This document shows, piece by piece, positions 15,639 through 24,056 of a DNA stretch of 47,404 nt. The notes under the pieces are model-generated. The model searched no databases and had not been told where the DNA came from. It saw nothing but the letters and a program-made list of their open reading frames with translations. The stretch spans positions 1-47,404 of the forward strand of contig CAJLEF010000007.1 of assembly GCA_905205665.1 (NCBI GenBank). Reading direction: 5' to 3'. Positions within the stretch are counted from its first letter, which is position 1. Every line of letters starts with the position of its first letter. The translations under genes were made by a program, and so were the position numbers. Source of the DNA: an uncultured Bacillota bacterium (GTDB taxonomy: Bacteria > Bacillota_I > Bacilli_A > RF39 > UBA660).

Positions 15639-18600
15639 TCTTTGTTTTCGTAAGCAAGTAAATCACGAATATCTTTTTCTGATAAACTTTTTAAGTAAGC
15701 ATTATCATCCATATCTTCTTCTATCATTTTATCTGATAGAAGTTTTTTCTTTTCTTGTAAAGATAATATTTTTTCTTCAATGGTGCCTTTACAAATTAAT
15801 TTAATAACTTCAACTGTTTTCGTTTGACCAATACGGTGAGTTCGGTCGGTGGCTTGATTTTCAGCTTGAGGATTCCACCACAAATCTAAGTGAATAACCA
15901 CATCAGCACTCGTTAAATTGAGTCCTGTACCACCACTTTTAAGCATAATCAGAAACACATTTGTCTTATCTTTATTAAAAGCATCAACTAAAATTTGTCT
16001 TTGTTTACTTGGCACAGACCCGTCAATCACATATGTAGAAATACCTTCCCTATTTAAGGCGTCTTTAACAAGATAAAGAGCTGTTTTAAAACTTGTAAAC
16101 AGTAAAATTTTATGACCATTGGAAACTAGTTCTTTTAGTGTATCTAGTAAGGCTTCCATCTTAGCACTTTCCCCTTTGTAATTGGCATCATAAATTGAAG
16201 GATGAATACATATTTGTCTTAAACGCGTTAAAAGGGCTAAAATCATCATTTTATTCTTCGTAAAACCACCGGCATTTACTAGTTTATCCATTTCGTCATT
16301 CACACGCTTTACCTCTGCCGCATAATATTTTTTTTGCATTTCATTTAAATCAATAAAAATATTATTTTCAATTTTATCTGGCAAGTCTTTAATAACGTCT
16401 TTTTTCTTTCTCCTTAAAATAAATGGTTTTACTTGGGCTTTTAAATTTGTTAATAATTTATTGGTATCTTCATCAAAGTCTTTGATGTGGTATTTTTGTT
16501 GAAATTTTACTAAGCTAGATAAGAATCCTGGCATTATAAAGTCAAAAATACTCCATAGTTCTGTGATTGTGTTTTCAATAGGTGTACCTGTCAAAGCTAT
16601 TTTTGTTTCCGCTGTGATACTTTTAACGGCTTTAGTAAGTCCTGTTTTAGGATTTTTGATATTTTGAGCTTCATCAATAACAAAAACACGATAGTCCTTG
16701 GTTTCATAGATGTCTAAATCTTCTCTTAATAAACCATAGGAAGTGATGTAAATATTACCATTGTATCCTTTTAAGAGTTCTTGTCTTTCTTGACGATTGC
16801 CAGCAAAGACTTGATAAGATAAGTCGGGTGCAAATTTTTGAAATTCATTTTCCCAGTTGTAAACTAAAGCAGTAGGACAAACAATTAAAAATTTACTATC
16901 TTTATTTTCTTCATACATTTTTTTAATAAACATGATAGTTTGTAATGATTTACCAAGTCCCATTTCATCAGCTAAGATTCCTCCAAAGCCACATTTACAA
17001 ATCATATACAACCATTTGACACCACTTACTTGGTAATCACGTAAAGTGTTTAACTCTTCTTTGGTAAATTCTAAATCACTATTTTTAAATTCTTTAAATT
17101 GATTAATAAACTTTTTAAAAAGAGAATCTGTCTCGATAATGCCGTATTTTTTTTCTTTCAAGGAGTCTAAGTATAAGGCTCGATATTTTGGAATCGTACC
17201 ATTTTCCATATCTTCTTTCGTTAAATCCAAATCTTCTGTCAAATCATTCAATTCTTGTAAAGATTCTTGTTCTAAAGATAAGATATCTCCATTTTGCAAA
17301 CGATAATATTTTTTCTTATTTTTAATAGACGCTAAGATACTGTCTAATTCATCATTTTTGACATTTCCAAGATCAAAATCGAAGTGTAAAATTTGATCTT
17401 TACCAATACTAAAGTGGGTTGTAACGGAGTTATTTTTTATCAAATTAGTATTCTGTAGTTTTTCTGAAGTATAAACAGGATATTTAGCTGATATTTCATC
17501 TAAGCCTGTATCAACAAATTCACACATCAAGTCAAAATCATCTAATAAATAGATATTATTTAATTTATGAAAGCCATAATCTTGTAAGATAGAAACAATT
17601 TCATTTTCATAGTCAATATCTCGAATAACATTGCCTGCTTCGGCAAAATAAGATACCTCTTCATTATTATATACAAATTTTGGAATACAATTGATATCAT
17701 TTTCATTTAAGTCAAAGTAAAATTTAACCTCAGGTTTAACCTCCATAATAATATCACTAACGGATTCATCTAATTCTAATTTATCTTTAATAGCTCTTAA
17801 AACGCTTTTTTGAAAACTTGGAAATTCTCGTTCATCAAAAACAAGTTCTTCTAAATCGTTACTAACAATTTCATTTAATAAAACAATTTGTTTTTTATCT
17901 AAGTGATAAATTTTATTATCATTTAGTATATATTCCCCATCTTTTGTTAAAAAGAAAGCCTGGTCCAAAGAAACTTCCAAATGATACTCATGGCTATTTT
18001 TAGATAAATGCGTGGCAAAAGGAAAACCATTTACAATTGGAGTCACTTTATTTTGGCCATTAATATAAACTCCTTCTTTATAAATGTTAAATAGTGCTTT
18101 CACTTCAGAACTATCTAAATAAGTTGAGTTTCCACTATAATATGTTCTTGATTTTAAATTTTTAATATATTCTAAAAAATGTAACGATTGGTCGCTAAAA
18201 TAATGTTTGGAAGGTTCATAAGAAAAATTAGCCCCAAAACGATAACTCATTTCTGATTTTAAAGAGGTATAAAAATTATTAAATTTTCCTAACAAAGCAT
18301 AAGTTTTTTCTTGACCAATTTTAGCCTTCAATTCTACGGTATTTTCATAATAATTATCTGAAATACATAACTCTGGAAAAAGAAAAACTTCAGATTTTTT
18401 GGTAACGTTCTCTTCATATTCTTTTTCCATTAATTGAAATAATTGGGTTGTTTTTTGTTGTACTGTTTTTTCATTTTTTTTAGCAAGTAAAATATCCGAA
18501 TAGCATATTAAACATGCAGCGACATGTTTACAAGATCCATTATTTAAAAACTGAGGACAAGTACAATATGTTTTCTTTATATTCTTATACTGATTCGTAT

Positions 18601-18775
18601 CAATTTGAACAATATACTTACGATAACTTGATTCTGATTCTACTAGAAATTGATATTTCTTTTCTGTTTGACCAGTCGTACTAACATGTTCTATATAATC
18701 TTCATTGTAATTAAGACCTTTGTTGTAATCAGTTTTAGATACCCATTCAAGTATCTTGTTTTGCAATTCATCCAT
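15635..18775 (-). CDS. SWIM-domain SNF2-family helicase
   Basis: Swi2/Snf2-type DNA translocase of 1046 residues. A SWIM zinc finger lies near residues 60-90 (YCTCPQFLNNGSCKH). A long bacterial SNF2-associated region follows, then helicase motif I GGILADEMGLGKSLQT (about 597-612), motif II VIDEAQN, motif III LTGTPIEN, and the C-terminal helicase half with motif VI ATDRTHRIGQ. This is the common bacterial SWIM-SNF2 protein. Its role is usually unstated and may concern DNA repair or removal of proteins from DNA. It is a single-gene unit with ribosome site AGAGGTGAT and a promoter at 18805-18832. Confidence 0.93.
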   Translation of the reverse strand: MDELQNKILEWVSKTDYNKGLNYNEDYIEHVSTTGQTEKKYQFLVESESSYRKYIVQIDTNQYKNIKKTYCTCPQFLNNGSCKHVAACLICYSDILLAKKNEKTVQQKTTQLFQLMEKEYEENVTKKSEVFLFPELCISDNYYENTVELKAKIGQEKTYALLGKFNNFYTSLKSEMSYRFGANFSYEPSKHYFSDQSLHFLEYIKNLKSRTYYSGNSTYLDSSEVKALFNIYKEGVYINGQNKVTPIVNGFPFATHLSKNSHEYHLEVSLDQAFFLTKDGEYILNDNKIYHLDKKQIVLLNEIVSNDLEELVFDEREFPSFQKSVLRAIKDKLELDESVSDIIMEVKPEVKFYFDLNENDINCIPKFVYNNEEVSYFAEAGNVIRDIDYENEIVSILQDYGFHKLNNIYLLDDFDLMCEFVDTGLDEISAKYPVYTSEKLQNTNLIKNNSVTTHFSIGKDQILHFDFDLGNVKNDELDSILASIKNKKKYYRLQNGDILSLEQESLQELNDLTEDLDLTKEDMENGTIPKYRALYLDSLKEKKYGIIETDSLFKKFINQFKEFKNSDLEFTKEELNTLRDYQVSGVKWLYMICKCGFGGILADEMGLGKSLQTIMFIKKMYEENKDSKFLIVCPTALVYNWENEFQKFAPDLSYQVFAGNRQERQELLKGYNGNIYITSYGLLREDLDIYETKDYRVFVIDEAQNIKNPKTGLTKAVKSITAETKIALTGTPIENTITELWSIFDFIMPGFLSSLVKFQQKYHIKDFDEDTNKLLTNLKAQVKPFILRRKKKDVIKDLPDKIENNIFIDLNEMQKKYYAAEVKRVNDEMDKLVNAGGFTKNKMMILALLTRLRQICIHPSIYDANYKGESAKMEALLDTLKELVSNGHKILLFTSFKTALYLVKDALNREGISTYVIDGSVPSKQRQILVDAFNKDKTNVFLIMLKSGGTGLNLTSADVVIHLDLWWNPQAENQATDRTHRIGQTKTVEVIKLICKGTIEEKILSLQEKKKLLSDKMIEEDMDDNAYLKSLSEKDIRDLLAYENKD

Positions 18776-18804
18776 GGTATCACCTCTTTAAAAGCATTAA
18801 TTTT

Positions 18805-18832
18805 ATTGTAGCATATAATTTTTATTTTTCAA
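18805..18832 (-). promoter_or_regulatory. Promoter of the SNF2 gene
   Basis: Minus strand TTGAAA (18827-18832), 16-bp spacer ending in TGC (extended -10), TACAAT (18805-18810). Confidence 0.55.
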
Positions 18833-18847
18833 GGTAATTAAAAACAC

Positions 18848-18870
18848 AAAAAAACAACCATTCCTGATTG
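18848..18870 (-). terminator. Terminator of the tRNA operon
   Basis: CAATC-AGGAAT-GGTTG on the minus strand, 5 bp with a G-U pair, then TTTTTTTG. A second weaker TTCGAA repeat lies between this stem and tRNA-Phe. Confidence 0.65.
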
Positions 18871-18912
18871 CTATATATATTAAAAGTTCGAATAATTCGA
18901 AAAATTTTTCAA

Positions 18913-18988
<76 letters not shown>

Positions 18989-18994
18989 ATAAGA

Positions 18995-19071
18995 TGGCGG
19001 TTCGTACGGGATTCGAACCCGTGGTCTTCTGCGTGACAGGCAGACGTCATAGGCCTCTAGACTAACGAACC
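18995..19071 (-). tRNA. tRNA-Asp (GTC)
   Basis: 77 nt with encoded CCA. Acceptor GGTTCGT/ACGAACC, anticodon GTC in CCTGTCACG, T loop GGTTCGAATCC, discriminator G as expected for Asp. Confidence 0.97.
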
Positions 19072-19072
19072 A

Positions 19073-19149
<77 letters not shown>

Positions 19150-19161
19150 ATAAATATAAAA

Positions 19162-19254
19162 TGGCGGAGGAAAAGGGATTCGAACCCCTGCGCCGCTCTC
19201 GCGACCTCTCGGTTTTCAAGACCGATCCCTTCAACCGGACTTGGGTATTCCTCC
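19162..19254 (-). tRNA. tRNA-Ser (TGA)
   Basis: 93 nt with encoded CCA and a long variable arm (GGTCGCGAGAGCGGCGC region). Acceptor GGAGGAA with the complementary 3' side, anticodon TGA in TCTTGAAAA, discriminator G. Confidence 0.97.
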
Positions 19255-19264
19255 AAAAATAAAA

Positions 19265-19353
19265 TGGTGCCCGAGGCCGGACTTGAACCGGCACGGGTTT
19301 TAACACCCGCAGGATTTTAAGTCCTGTGCGTCTACCTATTCCGCCACTCGGGC
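19265..19353 (-). tRNA. tRNA-Leu (TAA)
   Basis: 89 nt with encoded CCA and a class II variable arm (GGGTGTTAAAACCC). Acceptor GCCCGAG/CTCGGGC, anticodon TAA in ACTTAAAAT, discriminator A. First gene of the operon. Confidence 0.97.
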
Positions 19354-19383
19354 AGGCACTGTCTTAACTGATAAGACTATTTC

Positions 19384-19412
19384 ATTATAATAGCAAAAAT
19401 GAAATTTGGCAA
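19384..19412 (-). promoter_or_regulatory. Promoter of the tRNA operon
   Basis: Minus strand TTGCCA (19407-19412), 17-bp spacer, TATAAT (19384-19389). The short leader that follows can form GTCTTA/TAAGAC (19362-19378). Confidence 0.7.
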
Positions 19413-19419
19413 GCTTTTT

Positions 19420-19764
19420 TTATCTTTTTCCGTTCATTTGGTCTAATTTTTCTTTCATCCAAATAGGTAACTGTATTTTCAAAGGGGTAAAACCATGATC
19501 TATATTAAAATCTTTTTCTTTTCCATAGTCAGTATCTTTAATAGAACATTTAATTTTTTTATTCTTATTATCCACTTCTAAAATACGACAAGTCACTTCT
19601 TCCCCAAGAGAACCATATTCATGAACATCTTTAACAAAATATTGACTTAATTCTGAAATATGGATAAGTCCTGTATAGCCGTTTTCAAAATTCAAAAAAA
19701 TACCATAATCTTCAAAACCGCTTATTTTACCTTTTATAATATCTCCTGTTTGATAGTTTATCAT
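19420..19764 (-). CDS. S1-domain RNA-binding protein (CvfD/GSP13 type)
   Basis: 114 residues with one S1 fold in the first 75: GDIIKGKISGFEDYGIFLNF, then GYTGLIHISELS and VTCRILEVDNKNKKIKCSIK. The tail GFTPLKIQLPIWMKEKLDQM matches the short extension of the YugI/GSP13/CvfD group, known as RNA- or ribosome-binding regulators. It has a strong ribosome site GGAGGAAAC and its own promoter, back to back with that of the NifU-like gene. No clear terminator follows, so some transcripts may run into the tRNA operon. Confidence 0.85.
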   Translation of the reverse strand: MINYQTGDIIKGKISGFEDYGIFLNFENGYTGLIHISELSQYFVKDVHEYGSLGEEVTCRILEVDNKNKKIKCSIKDTDYGKEKDFNIDHGFTPLKIQLPIWMKEKLDQMNGKR

Positions 19765-19782
19765 GTTTCCTCCGTCCTCTTA

Positions 19783-19811
19783 ATTATAAACAATTTTTCT
19801 TTACTTGTTAA
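19783..19811 (-). promoter_or_regulatory. Promoter of the S1-domain gene
   Basis: Minus strand TTAACA (19806-19811), 17-bp spacer, TATAAT (19783-19788). It interleaves with the promoter on the plus strand at 19800-19828. Confidence 0.6.
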
Positions 19812-19828
19812 GCCAAAAATCATATAAT
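19800..19828 (+). promoter_or_regulatory. Promoter of the NifU-like gene
   Basis: TTTACT (19800-19805), 17-bp spacer, TATAAT (19823-19828). The -35 boxes of this and the divergent S1 promoter abut, so RNA polymerase could hardly occupy both at once. Confidence 0.55.
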
Positions 19829-19851
19829 TATTTAATGAAAGGACAACGTTT

Positions 19852-20091
19852 ATGGAAAATATAGATAAAATTAACCAAGTCAAAGAACTTTTAGATGATA
19901 TTCGTCCCTTTTTAAATATGGAAGGTGGCGACATCGAATTTATTAAATTAGAAGATGATTACGTATATGTTAAATTAACAGGGGCATGCGCCATGTGTGG
20001 TTACCAAGATGTTACCTTAAAAGATAATATTTTAGCTTACATTCAAGAAGATATGAAAGAAATTAAAGGAATTATAAACGTTGAGTTATGA
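19852..20091 (+). CDS. NifU C-terminal-like Fe-S scaffold (YutI type)
   Basis: 79 residues, a stand-alone NifU C-terminal domain that carries and passes on Fe-S clusters. Landmarks are IRPFLNMEGGDIEF (about residues 17-30) and the cluster-binding GACAMCGYQDVTL with a CxxC pair. B. subtilis YutI is the same kind of protein and also sits beside yutH. The site AAAGGACA lies about 8 bases before the ATG. The stop is TGA and overlaps the convergent yutH-like stop by three bases (its last six bases lie inside that gene). Confidence 0.92.
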   Translation: MENIDKINQVKELLDDIRPFLNMEGGDIEFIKLEDDYVYVKLTGACAMCGYQDVTLKDNILAYIQEDMKEIKGIINVEL

Positions 20092-21012
20092 TTCTTTTTT
20101 TATGAGCCAATCAATTTTTTCTAAAGGAGCATACTGATTCATTAATGAGAAAGCGTCTTTTAAGAAATTTTCATAATCATTTACTTTATCAGTATAAACG
20201 AGAACTTTATCCGCGTCTAAATTATTTTCTATAATTTTCTCATGAATATCAAAATAGTAAGATGGATAAAGAAGACGAGCAAATAAAAGTCCCATTTGAT
20301 AAGCACTTGGTTTTCTTATTTCTATATAGGCTTTTAAGTCAATTAAAGCGTCTTTTTCATTATAAAAGAAAAGATTTTTTAAATATTCGCCAATGTCTCT
20401 TTCATAAACATCTAACAATAAATTTAAAGGATTATCAAAATTAAGTCTAAGATTTGGATAAGGTACTCTTTTATGAGCTAAAACAAGTATAGAATGCTCT
20501 TTAGGAAATCTTCTATTTAGGCTATTAACATAACTAATAGCATTCTCAGCAAGTCCAACATAATAGCTAAAACTATTTAAAAGAGTTGGAAAATTTTTTC
20601 CTAGTTCACTCATTTGATATTCTAAATAATCAACTTTACTACTCCAAAGATTTCCCCAATCATTTTGATACAAAGACACAACTTTATTCGTAGCTGTATA
20701 TTCTCTTTGAAAATTAATAATGTCAAAAAGGTCGTACTCTTTTTGTTCATCTGTCATTTCTATCAAAACATAATTTTTATTATCCACTTTCGTTAAATAA
20801 GACCCAAAGACATTCATAATAAAAGGAAAAATGTCACTTTTTCTCATTTGCAATTCTTGCATGACTTCTAATAATATTTTAAAGTTTTTTTCATCTCTTT
20901 TTACCAAACTAAAATAATAGTTTTTATCATTATAGGAAAAAGTGGAAAATTCTGGATAATCTTTGATATCACTAGGACTAATATGATAAGCATATAAAAT
21001 ATTTTCTTTCAT
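20086..21012 (-). CDS. yutH: YutH/CotS-like spore-coat kinase-fold protein
   Basis: 308 residues resembling the CotS/YutH group of aminoglycoside-phosphotransferase-fold proteins of spore coats. The segment LAHKRVP followed by FDNPLNLLLDVYERDIGEYL (about residues 177-210) matches where the catalytic-loop equivalent and the DxRDIxEY pattern of YutH lie. The neighbours NifU-like/YutI and YutD support this. The N-terminal lobe is divergent, and kinase activity is doubtful. No Shine-Dalgarno is seen before the ATG, and a terminator ends only about 12 bases upstream, so expression may need read-through. Confidence in the family is moderate. Confidence 0.7.
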   Translation of the reverse strand: MKENILYAYHISPSDIKDYPEFSTFSYNDKNYYFSLVKRDEKNFKILLEVMQELQMRKSDIFPFIMNVFGSYLTKVDNKNYVLIEMTDEQKEYDLFDIINFQREYTATNKVVSLYQNDWGNLWSSKVDYLEYQMSELGKNFPTLLNSFSYYVGLAENAISYVNSLNRRFPKEHSILVLAHKRVPYPNLRLNFDNPLNLLLDVYERDIGEYLKNLFFYNEKDALIDLKAYIEIRKPSAYQMGLLFARLLYPSYYFDIHEKIIENNLDADKVLVYTDKVNDYENFLKDAFSLMNQYAPLEKIDWLIKKES

Positions 21013-21024
21013 ATTGATATTTAT

Positions 21025-21053
21025 GAAAAAAATTCGAGTTTTATTCTCGAATT
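21025..21053 (-). terminator. Terminator after the 21054-21785 gene
   Basis: AATTCGAG (21031-21038) and CTCGAATT (21046-21053), loop of 7, then a T-run on the minus strand (21025-21030). It lies between this gene and the yutH-like gene, very close to the latter's start. Confidence 0.75.
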
Positions 21054-21785
21054 TTAAGCAATTCTCCTTGCATTATCAAAGGCTTGATTAGCAATTGTTT
21101 CCGCAGCTTGAGCATTTTTTAAATGTTCGGTAGCTTTCTCTTGAAGATTAATTATTTTTTTTTTATCATCAGCAAGAATTTGTAATTCTGTACTGATTTT
21201 ATTTTGAAATTCTGTTTCTAAAGCAGAAATCTTTTGATGATATTCTTCTTCGATAGCTGTTTTTTTATTTTTATATTCCTCAAACACAGAAAGAACATTA
21301 TTTGTTTCTGGTTCGTTAGCTACAGGAGCTTCTACTGTTGGTTCTGCAACTACTGGTTCATTAAAATCAACAACTGGTGGAGTAACACTTTCTGCAAATG
21401 GATTGGCAACTGGTTCACTCATTACACCCGACATATCGACTTTTTCATCCGCAAAATTAGCAGTATTCATAACTGGAGCTACTGGTTCTTCCACAATAGG
21501 AGGCACATTATTAATTTGTGGAGCTACTACATCTTCTGTAACGATTGGTGTAGTTGAAACAGTTTCATTAAAATTATTAATACTTGGGATAGCTTGTTCT
21601 ACTACTGGTTCTACAGTAACTTCAGGAGTTACTGGAACATTTTTTACTTTATAAGTATTTACAAACGAAACCATATTGTTTTTTAATGTGTCAAGTTGCA
21701 CAGCACTTAAAGCAAGTTTCGTTACGTCACCAAGACTTTTATTAGCGGTTGTAACCGTTTCAATATTTATTATATTGCTAGCCAT
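21054..21785 (-). CDS. Val/Pro/Glu-rich coiled-coil protein, unknown
   Basis: 243 residues in three parts. A compact N-terminal domain (about 1-48) holds NKSLGDVTKLALSAVQLDTL. A low-complexity middle rich in V, P, E, T and N (about 50-165) shows loose repeats such as VAEPTVEAPVANEPE. A C-terminal helix (about 165-243) is a likely coiled coil. There is no signal peptide or membrane helix, so it is probably a cytoplasmic scaffold. I cannot name it. Its ATG overlaps the preceding stop by one base (TAATG), so it is coupled with the 93-residue protein. Confidence 0.7.
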   Translation of the reverse strand: MASNIINIETVTTANKSLGDVTKLALSAVQLDTLKNNMVSFVNTYKVKNVPVTPEVTVEPVVEQAIPSINNFNETVSTTPIVTEDVVAPQINNVPPIVEEPVAPVMNTANFADEKVDMSGVMSEPVANPFAESVTPPVVDFNEPVVAEPTVEAPVANEPETNNVLSVFEEYKNKKTAIEEEYHQKISALETEFQNKISTELQILADDKKKIINLQEKATEHLKNAQAAETIANQAFDNARRIA

Positions 21786-22066
21786 TATAAAACACCTACC
21801 ACTTCTGCATTATTTTTTATGATATCTACAATAACACTTTTTACTTCGCCCCAAGCTAAAGTATCAGCGATAGCTTGATATGTGCCATCTTTTTCCCAAA
21901 GAAAACCAAGGACTTGATTGCCATTGTTTTCTTCGTGTAAATCTACAACTAAAATAGGTACATTCTTTATATTAGGATGATTGTCATCTGTACTTTTAAA
22001 ATGGCAAACAACATCATATTCAGTTTTTGTACCGTTTGGATCTGTTAATGTAATTTTATTATTCAT
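21785..22066 (-). CDS. Small protein, possibly DUF1292-like
   Basis: 93 residues. The N-terminus KITLTDPNGTKTEYDVVCHF recalls the strand-turn-strand start of DUF1292 proteins, but the rest (VLGFLWEKDGTYQAIAD, ending in an alternating V/I strand) does not fit clearly, so the link is weak. It is soluble and without cysteine clusters. The ribosome site is GAGGG seven bases from the ATG. It is first in a two-gene transcript from the promoter at 22093-22121. Confidence 0.65.
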   Translation of the reverse strand: MNNKITLTDPNGTKTEYDVVCHFKSTDDNHPNIKNVPILVVDLHEENNGNQVLGFLWEKDGTYQAIADTLAWGEVKSVIVDIIKNNAEVVGVL

Positions 22067-22092
22067 TCTTATTCCCTCACTATTCTGAAAAA

Positions 22093-22121
22093 ATTATAGC
22101 AAAAAACAATGAAATAAGCAA
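22093..22121 (-). promoter_or_regulatory. Promoter of the 21785/21054 pair
   Basis: Minus strand TTGCTT (22116-22121), 17-bp spacer ending in TGC (extended -10), TATAAT (22093-22098). Confidence 0.65.
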
Positions 22122-22129
22122 GTCTTCTA

Positions 22130-22408
22130 CTATTGCTCTTTACTTAAAATAAAATATTTACAACCGTAAGCACAGTAATTATTTAAATATTCTTCTATTT
22201 TATCCACATCATTATAATCTTTAAAATTAGCATTTGTCTTGCTATTAAAGCCTTTTAAACGAAGCTTACCATACGCCCAATCCCCAACAATATAATCAAA
22301 AGGCAAAAAATAATCGGTAAAAATAGCTTCTAAAGCTTCTTCATCTAAAGCCTCACGATAATTTTTCATAACCAAATATTTTTGACCTGACAGTAAAATA
22401 TATTTCAT
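22130..22408 (-). CDS. yutD: YutD family protein (DUF1027)
   Basis: 92 residues. MKNYREALDEEAL and FDYIVGDWAYGKLRLKGF (about residues 37-54) are the signature of YutD/DUF1027, a small conserved Firmicutes protein of unknown function. The C-terminus holds a cysteine pair in NYCAYGCKYF, a typical place for it. The site AGGTGATTT precedes the ATG. In B. subtilis yutD lies in the same area as yutH and yutI, as here. Confidence 0.88.
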   Translation of the reverse strand: MKYILLSGQKYLVMKNYREALDEEALEAIFTDYFLPFDYIVGDWAYGKLRLKGFNSKTNANFKDYNDVDKIEEYLNNYCAYGCKYFILSKEQ

Positions 22409-22415
22409 AAATCAC

Positions 22416-23246
22416 CTACCATAATTTCCAAAAAGCTAAAAAAGTAATAAACAATGTTGTCACAAGAACACTTAAGAAAAGAAGCATATCCACATAACCA
22501 TTACCACTAGTTAAACGATTACCATATTTTTGATAATAAGAGATTGCCTTTAAAAGCATTTCTTCTTTATTTGGTTCTTCTTTATTTATTCTAAAAAAGT
22601 TCAAAACATTTTCATTCACTTTTTTCAAATCTACATCACTTAGAGCATTAATTTGATTGATATTATAACCTAAAACTTGATAAGCTACATAAGGATAAAT
22701 AGTCCGTCTTTCTTCCTCTAATGAAAAGTTATGGTGCATTTCATAGGCAATACTTTGAAAATAAGATTGTAATTGATTAGCGTGATTACCTAATAAAGAT
22801 AAATCTTTTTGAATATACGGATTAGGATTAGAAGAAATATATAAGTAACTTTTAAACTCTTCTTCTAAAGAAAAATCTAAATGCATATTCTTTTCTTTCA
22901 TTAAATACATTTCCATTAGATATTTTTGAATCGTTAACATGCCACTATTAGGAATAACATTTTTAGTTAATAATTCTTGATAGTTTAAAAAAGCAGCTTT
23001 AAAATCTTCTACTTTTTCTTCTTGAAAACCATATTTTGTTAAATTACTATCAAAGCCACCTAGACTTTGTTCATTACGAGTAATGTAAGGATTAATAATA
23101 TCTAATTCTCCGTAGATATATATAAGAGTACGAATAGCCATCACGGGAAAAGTAGAAAAAAATGGATTATCAGGTGTTGCTTTGAATTTTAAATAATCTT
23201 CAATGGCTTTATTGATAACATCATTTATAAATGGGTTCCCAATCAT
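22416..23246 (-). CDS. C-tail-anchored membrane protein, unknown
   Basis: 276 residues, helical and mostly hydrophilic, ending with one membrane helix (GYVDMLLFLSVLVTTLFITF region) and almost nothing after it, so it is tail-anchored with the bulk in the cytoplasm. I do not recognise the family. NPFFSTFPVMAIRTLIYIYG near residue 30 is the most distinctive stretch. The frame starts at an ATG at 23258, but GGTGA lies 5 bases before the ATG at 23246 (MIGNPF), which I prefer. It lies 7 bases upstream of yutD, in the same transcript. Confidence 0.7.
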   Translation of the reverse strand: MIGNPFINDVINKAIEDYLKFKATPDNPFFSTFPVMAIRTLIYIYGELDIINPYITRNEQSLGGFDSNLTKYGFQEEKVEDFKAAFLNYQELLTKNVIPNSGMLTIQKYLMEMYLMKEKNMHLDFSLEEEFKSYLYISSNPNPYIQKDLSLLGNHANQLQSYFQSIAYEMHHNFSLEEERRTIYPYVAYQVLGYNINQINALSDVDLKKVNENVLNFFRINKEEPNKEEMLLKAISYYQKYGNRLTSGNGYVDMLLFLSVLVTTLFITFLAFWKLW

Positions 23247-23272
23247 TCTATTCACCATCCTATCATAGAGGT

Positions 23273-23281
23273 ATTATAGCA
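23273..23281 (-). promoter_or_regulatory. Extended -10 promoter for 22416-23246/yutD
   Basis: TGCTATAAT on the minus strand. The -35 position has no good match, as can happen with extended -10 promoters. Confidence 0.4.
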
Positions 23282-23284
23282 CAT

Positions 23285-24004
23285 CTAATGAGGAAAATAA
23301 ACCTCAAAAAATGTGCTCTTACTTTCCATAGAACCACCATAAAAATTAGGTACTTTACCTTCTATTACACTAGAACTAATAAGAAGTTCGTACTCTAAAG
23401 TTTTCTTTTCTTCTTGTAAAGGAGTTATAATTTGATAACCTAATTTCACTTCTAAAACAACATTTAATAAAGCATTATTAAGGCCATAATCAGTTACTTT
23501 GGTAGAGACATTTGTAAACACAGAATTTTCTAAATTTATAATTACAGGAATTTTAGGTCCTATTTGTGAGAAATAAACATTATTCAATAATTGCCCAAAA
23601 GGAATTAAGAAAAGTATTGATGATTCACTCGTTTTAAAGTCTTTTTTTAAATCGGATGACAGCTCATCATAATTTTTTAAATGATTATTTAAATACTCCG
23701 TTAAATGAGCCGAAATAGTATATATTTTATTTAAATCATAATCCATACCGATAATCTCACCCTTGGCATTTTCTTTAACTTTTAAAAGTTCCAAGTTTTC
23801 TGTTTCCGTAATCAGTTTCTGATAATTACTGGCAACATTTTCCAAATAATCATTCATTTTAATCTCCGTATAAGAAACTAAAAGAGGTGTCGTATAGGTG
23901 CAAAACCTGTTAAAAATTAAAATGGCAATAACGACAATCAAAAAAGTAATAAAAACAATCATTTTAAAAGAATTCTTTTTAACTTTAAAACTATTTTTTT
24001 TCAT
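23285..24004 (-). CDS. yunB: YunB-like sporulation protein
   Basis: 239 residues. One N-terminal membrane helix (about 15-31) is followed by an extracytoplasmic domain. IPFGQLLNN then SQIGPKIPVIINLENSVF, DYGLNNALLNVVLEVKLGYQ and SSSVIEGKVPNFYGG align in order with YunB, where the blocks are PLG-L, GPKIPVKI-P-G, G-NQ--H-IYLEV and E-IIVGDVP--Y. YunB in B. subtilis is made under sigma-E in the mother cell. The N-terminus carries a small tandem repeat, KKNSFKVKKNSFK. No Shine-Dalgarno is seen before the ATG. The location close to yutD and yutH agrees with B. subtilis order. Confidence 0.82.
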   Translation of the reverse strand: MKKNSFKVKKNSFKMIVFITFLIVVIAILIFNRFCTYTTPLLVSYTEIKMNDYLENVASNYQKLITETENLELLKVKENAKGEIIGMDYDLNKIYTISAHLTEYLNNHLKNYDELSSDLKKDFKTSESSILFLIPFGQLLNNVYFSQIGPKIPVIINLENSVFTNVSTKVTDYGLNNALLNVVLEVKLGYQIITPLQEEKKTLEYELLISSSVIEGKVPNFYGGSMESKSTFFEVYFPH

Positions 24005-24022
24005 AGTTCATTTTATGACAAA

Positions 24023-24056
24023 GAAAAAATAACTTTCGTTTAACTACTCGTTATTT
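24023..24056 (-). terminator. Terminator of the 24055-24927 gene
   Basis: AAATAAC (24028-24034) and GTTATTT (24050-24056) form a 7-bp stem with a 15-base loop, followed on the minus strand by TTTTC. Confidence 0.55.

Noticed and set aside
23986..24004. Sigma-E-like -10 (CATAAAAT) before yunB
   Set aside because: It ends about seven bases from the ATG, would give a leaderless mRNA, and has no clear -35 partner.
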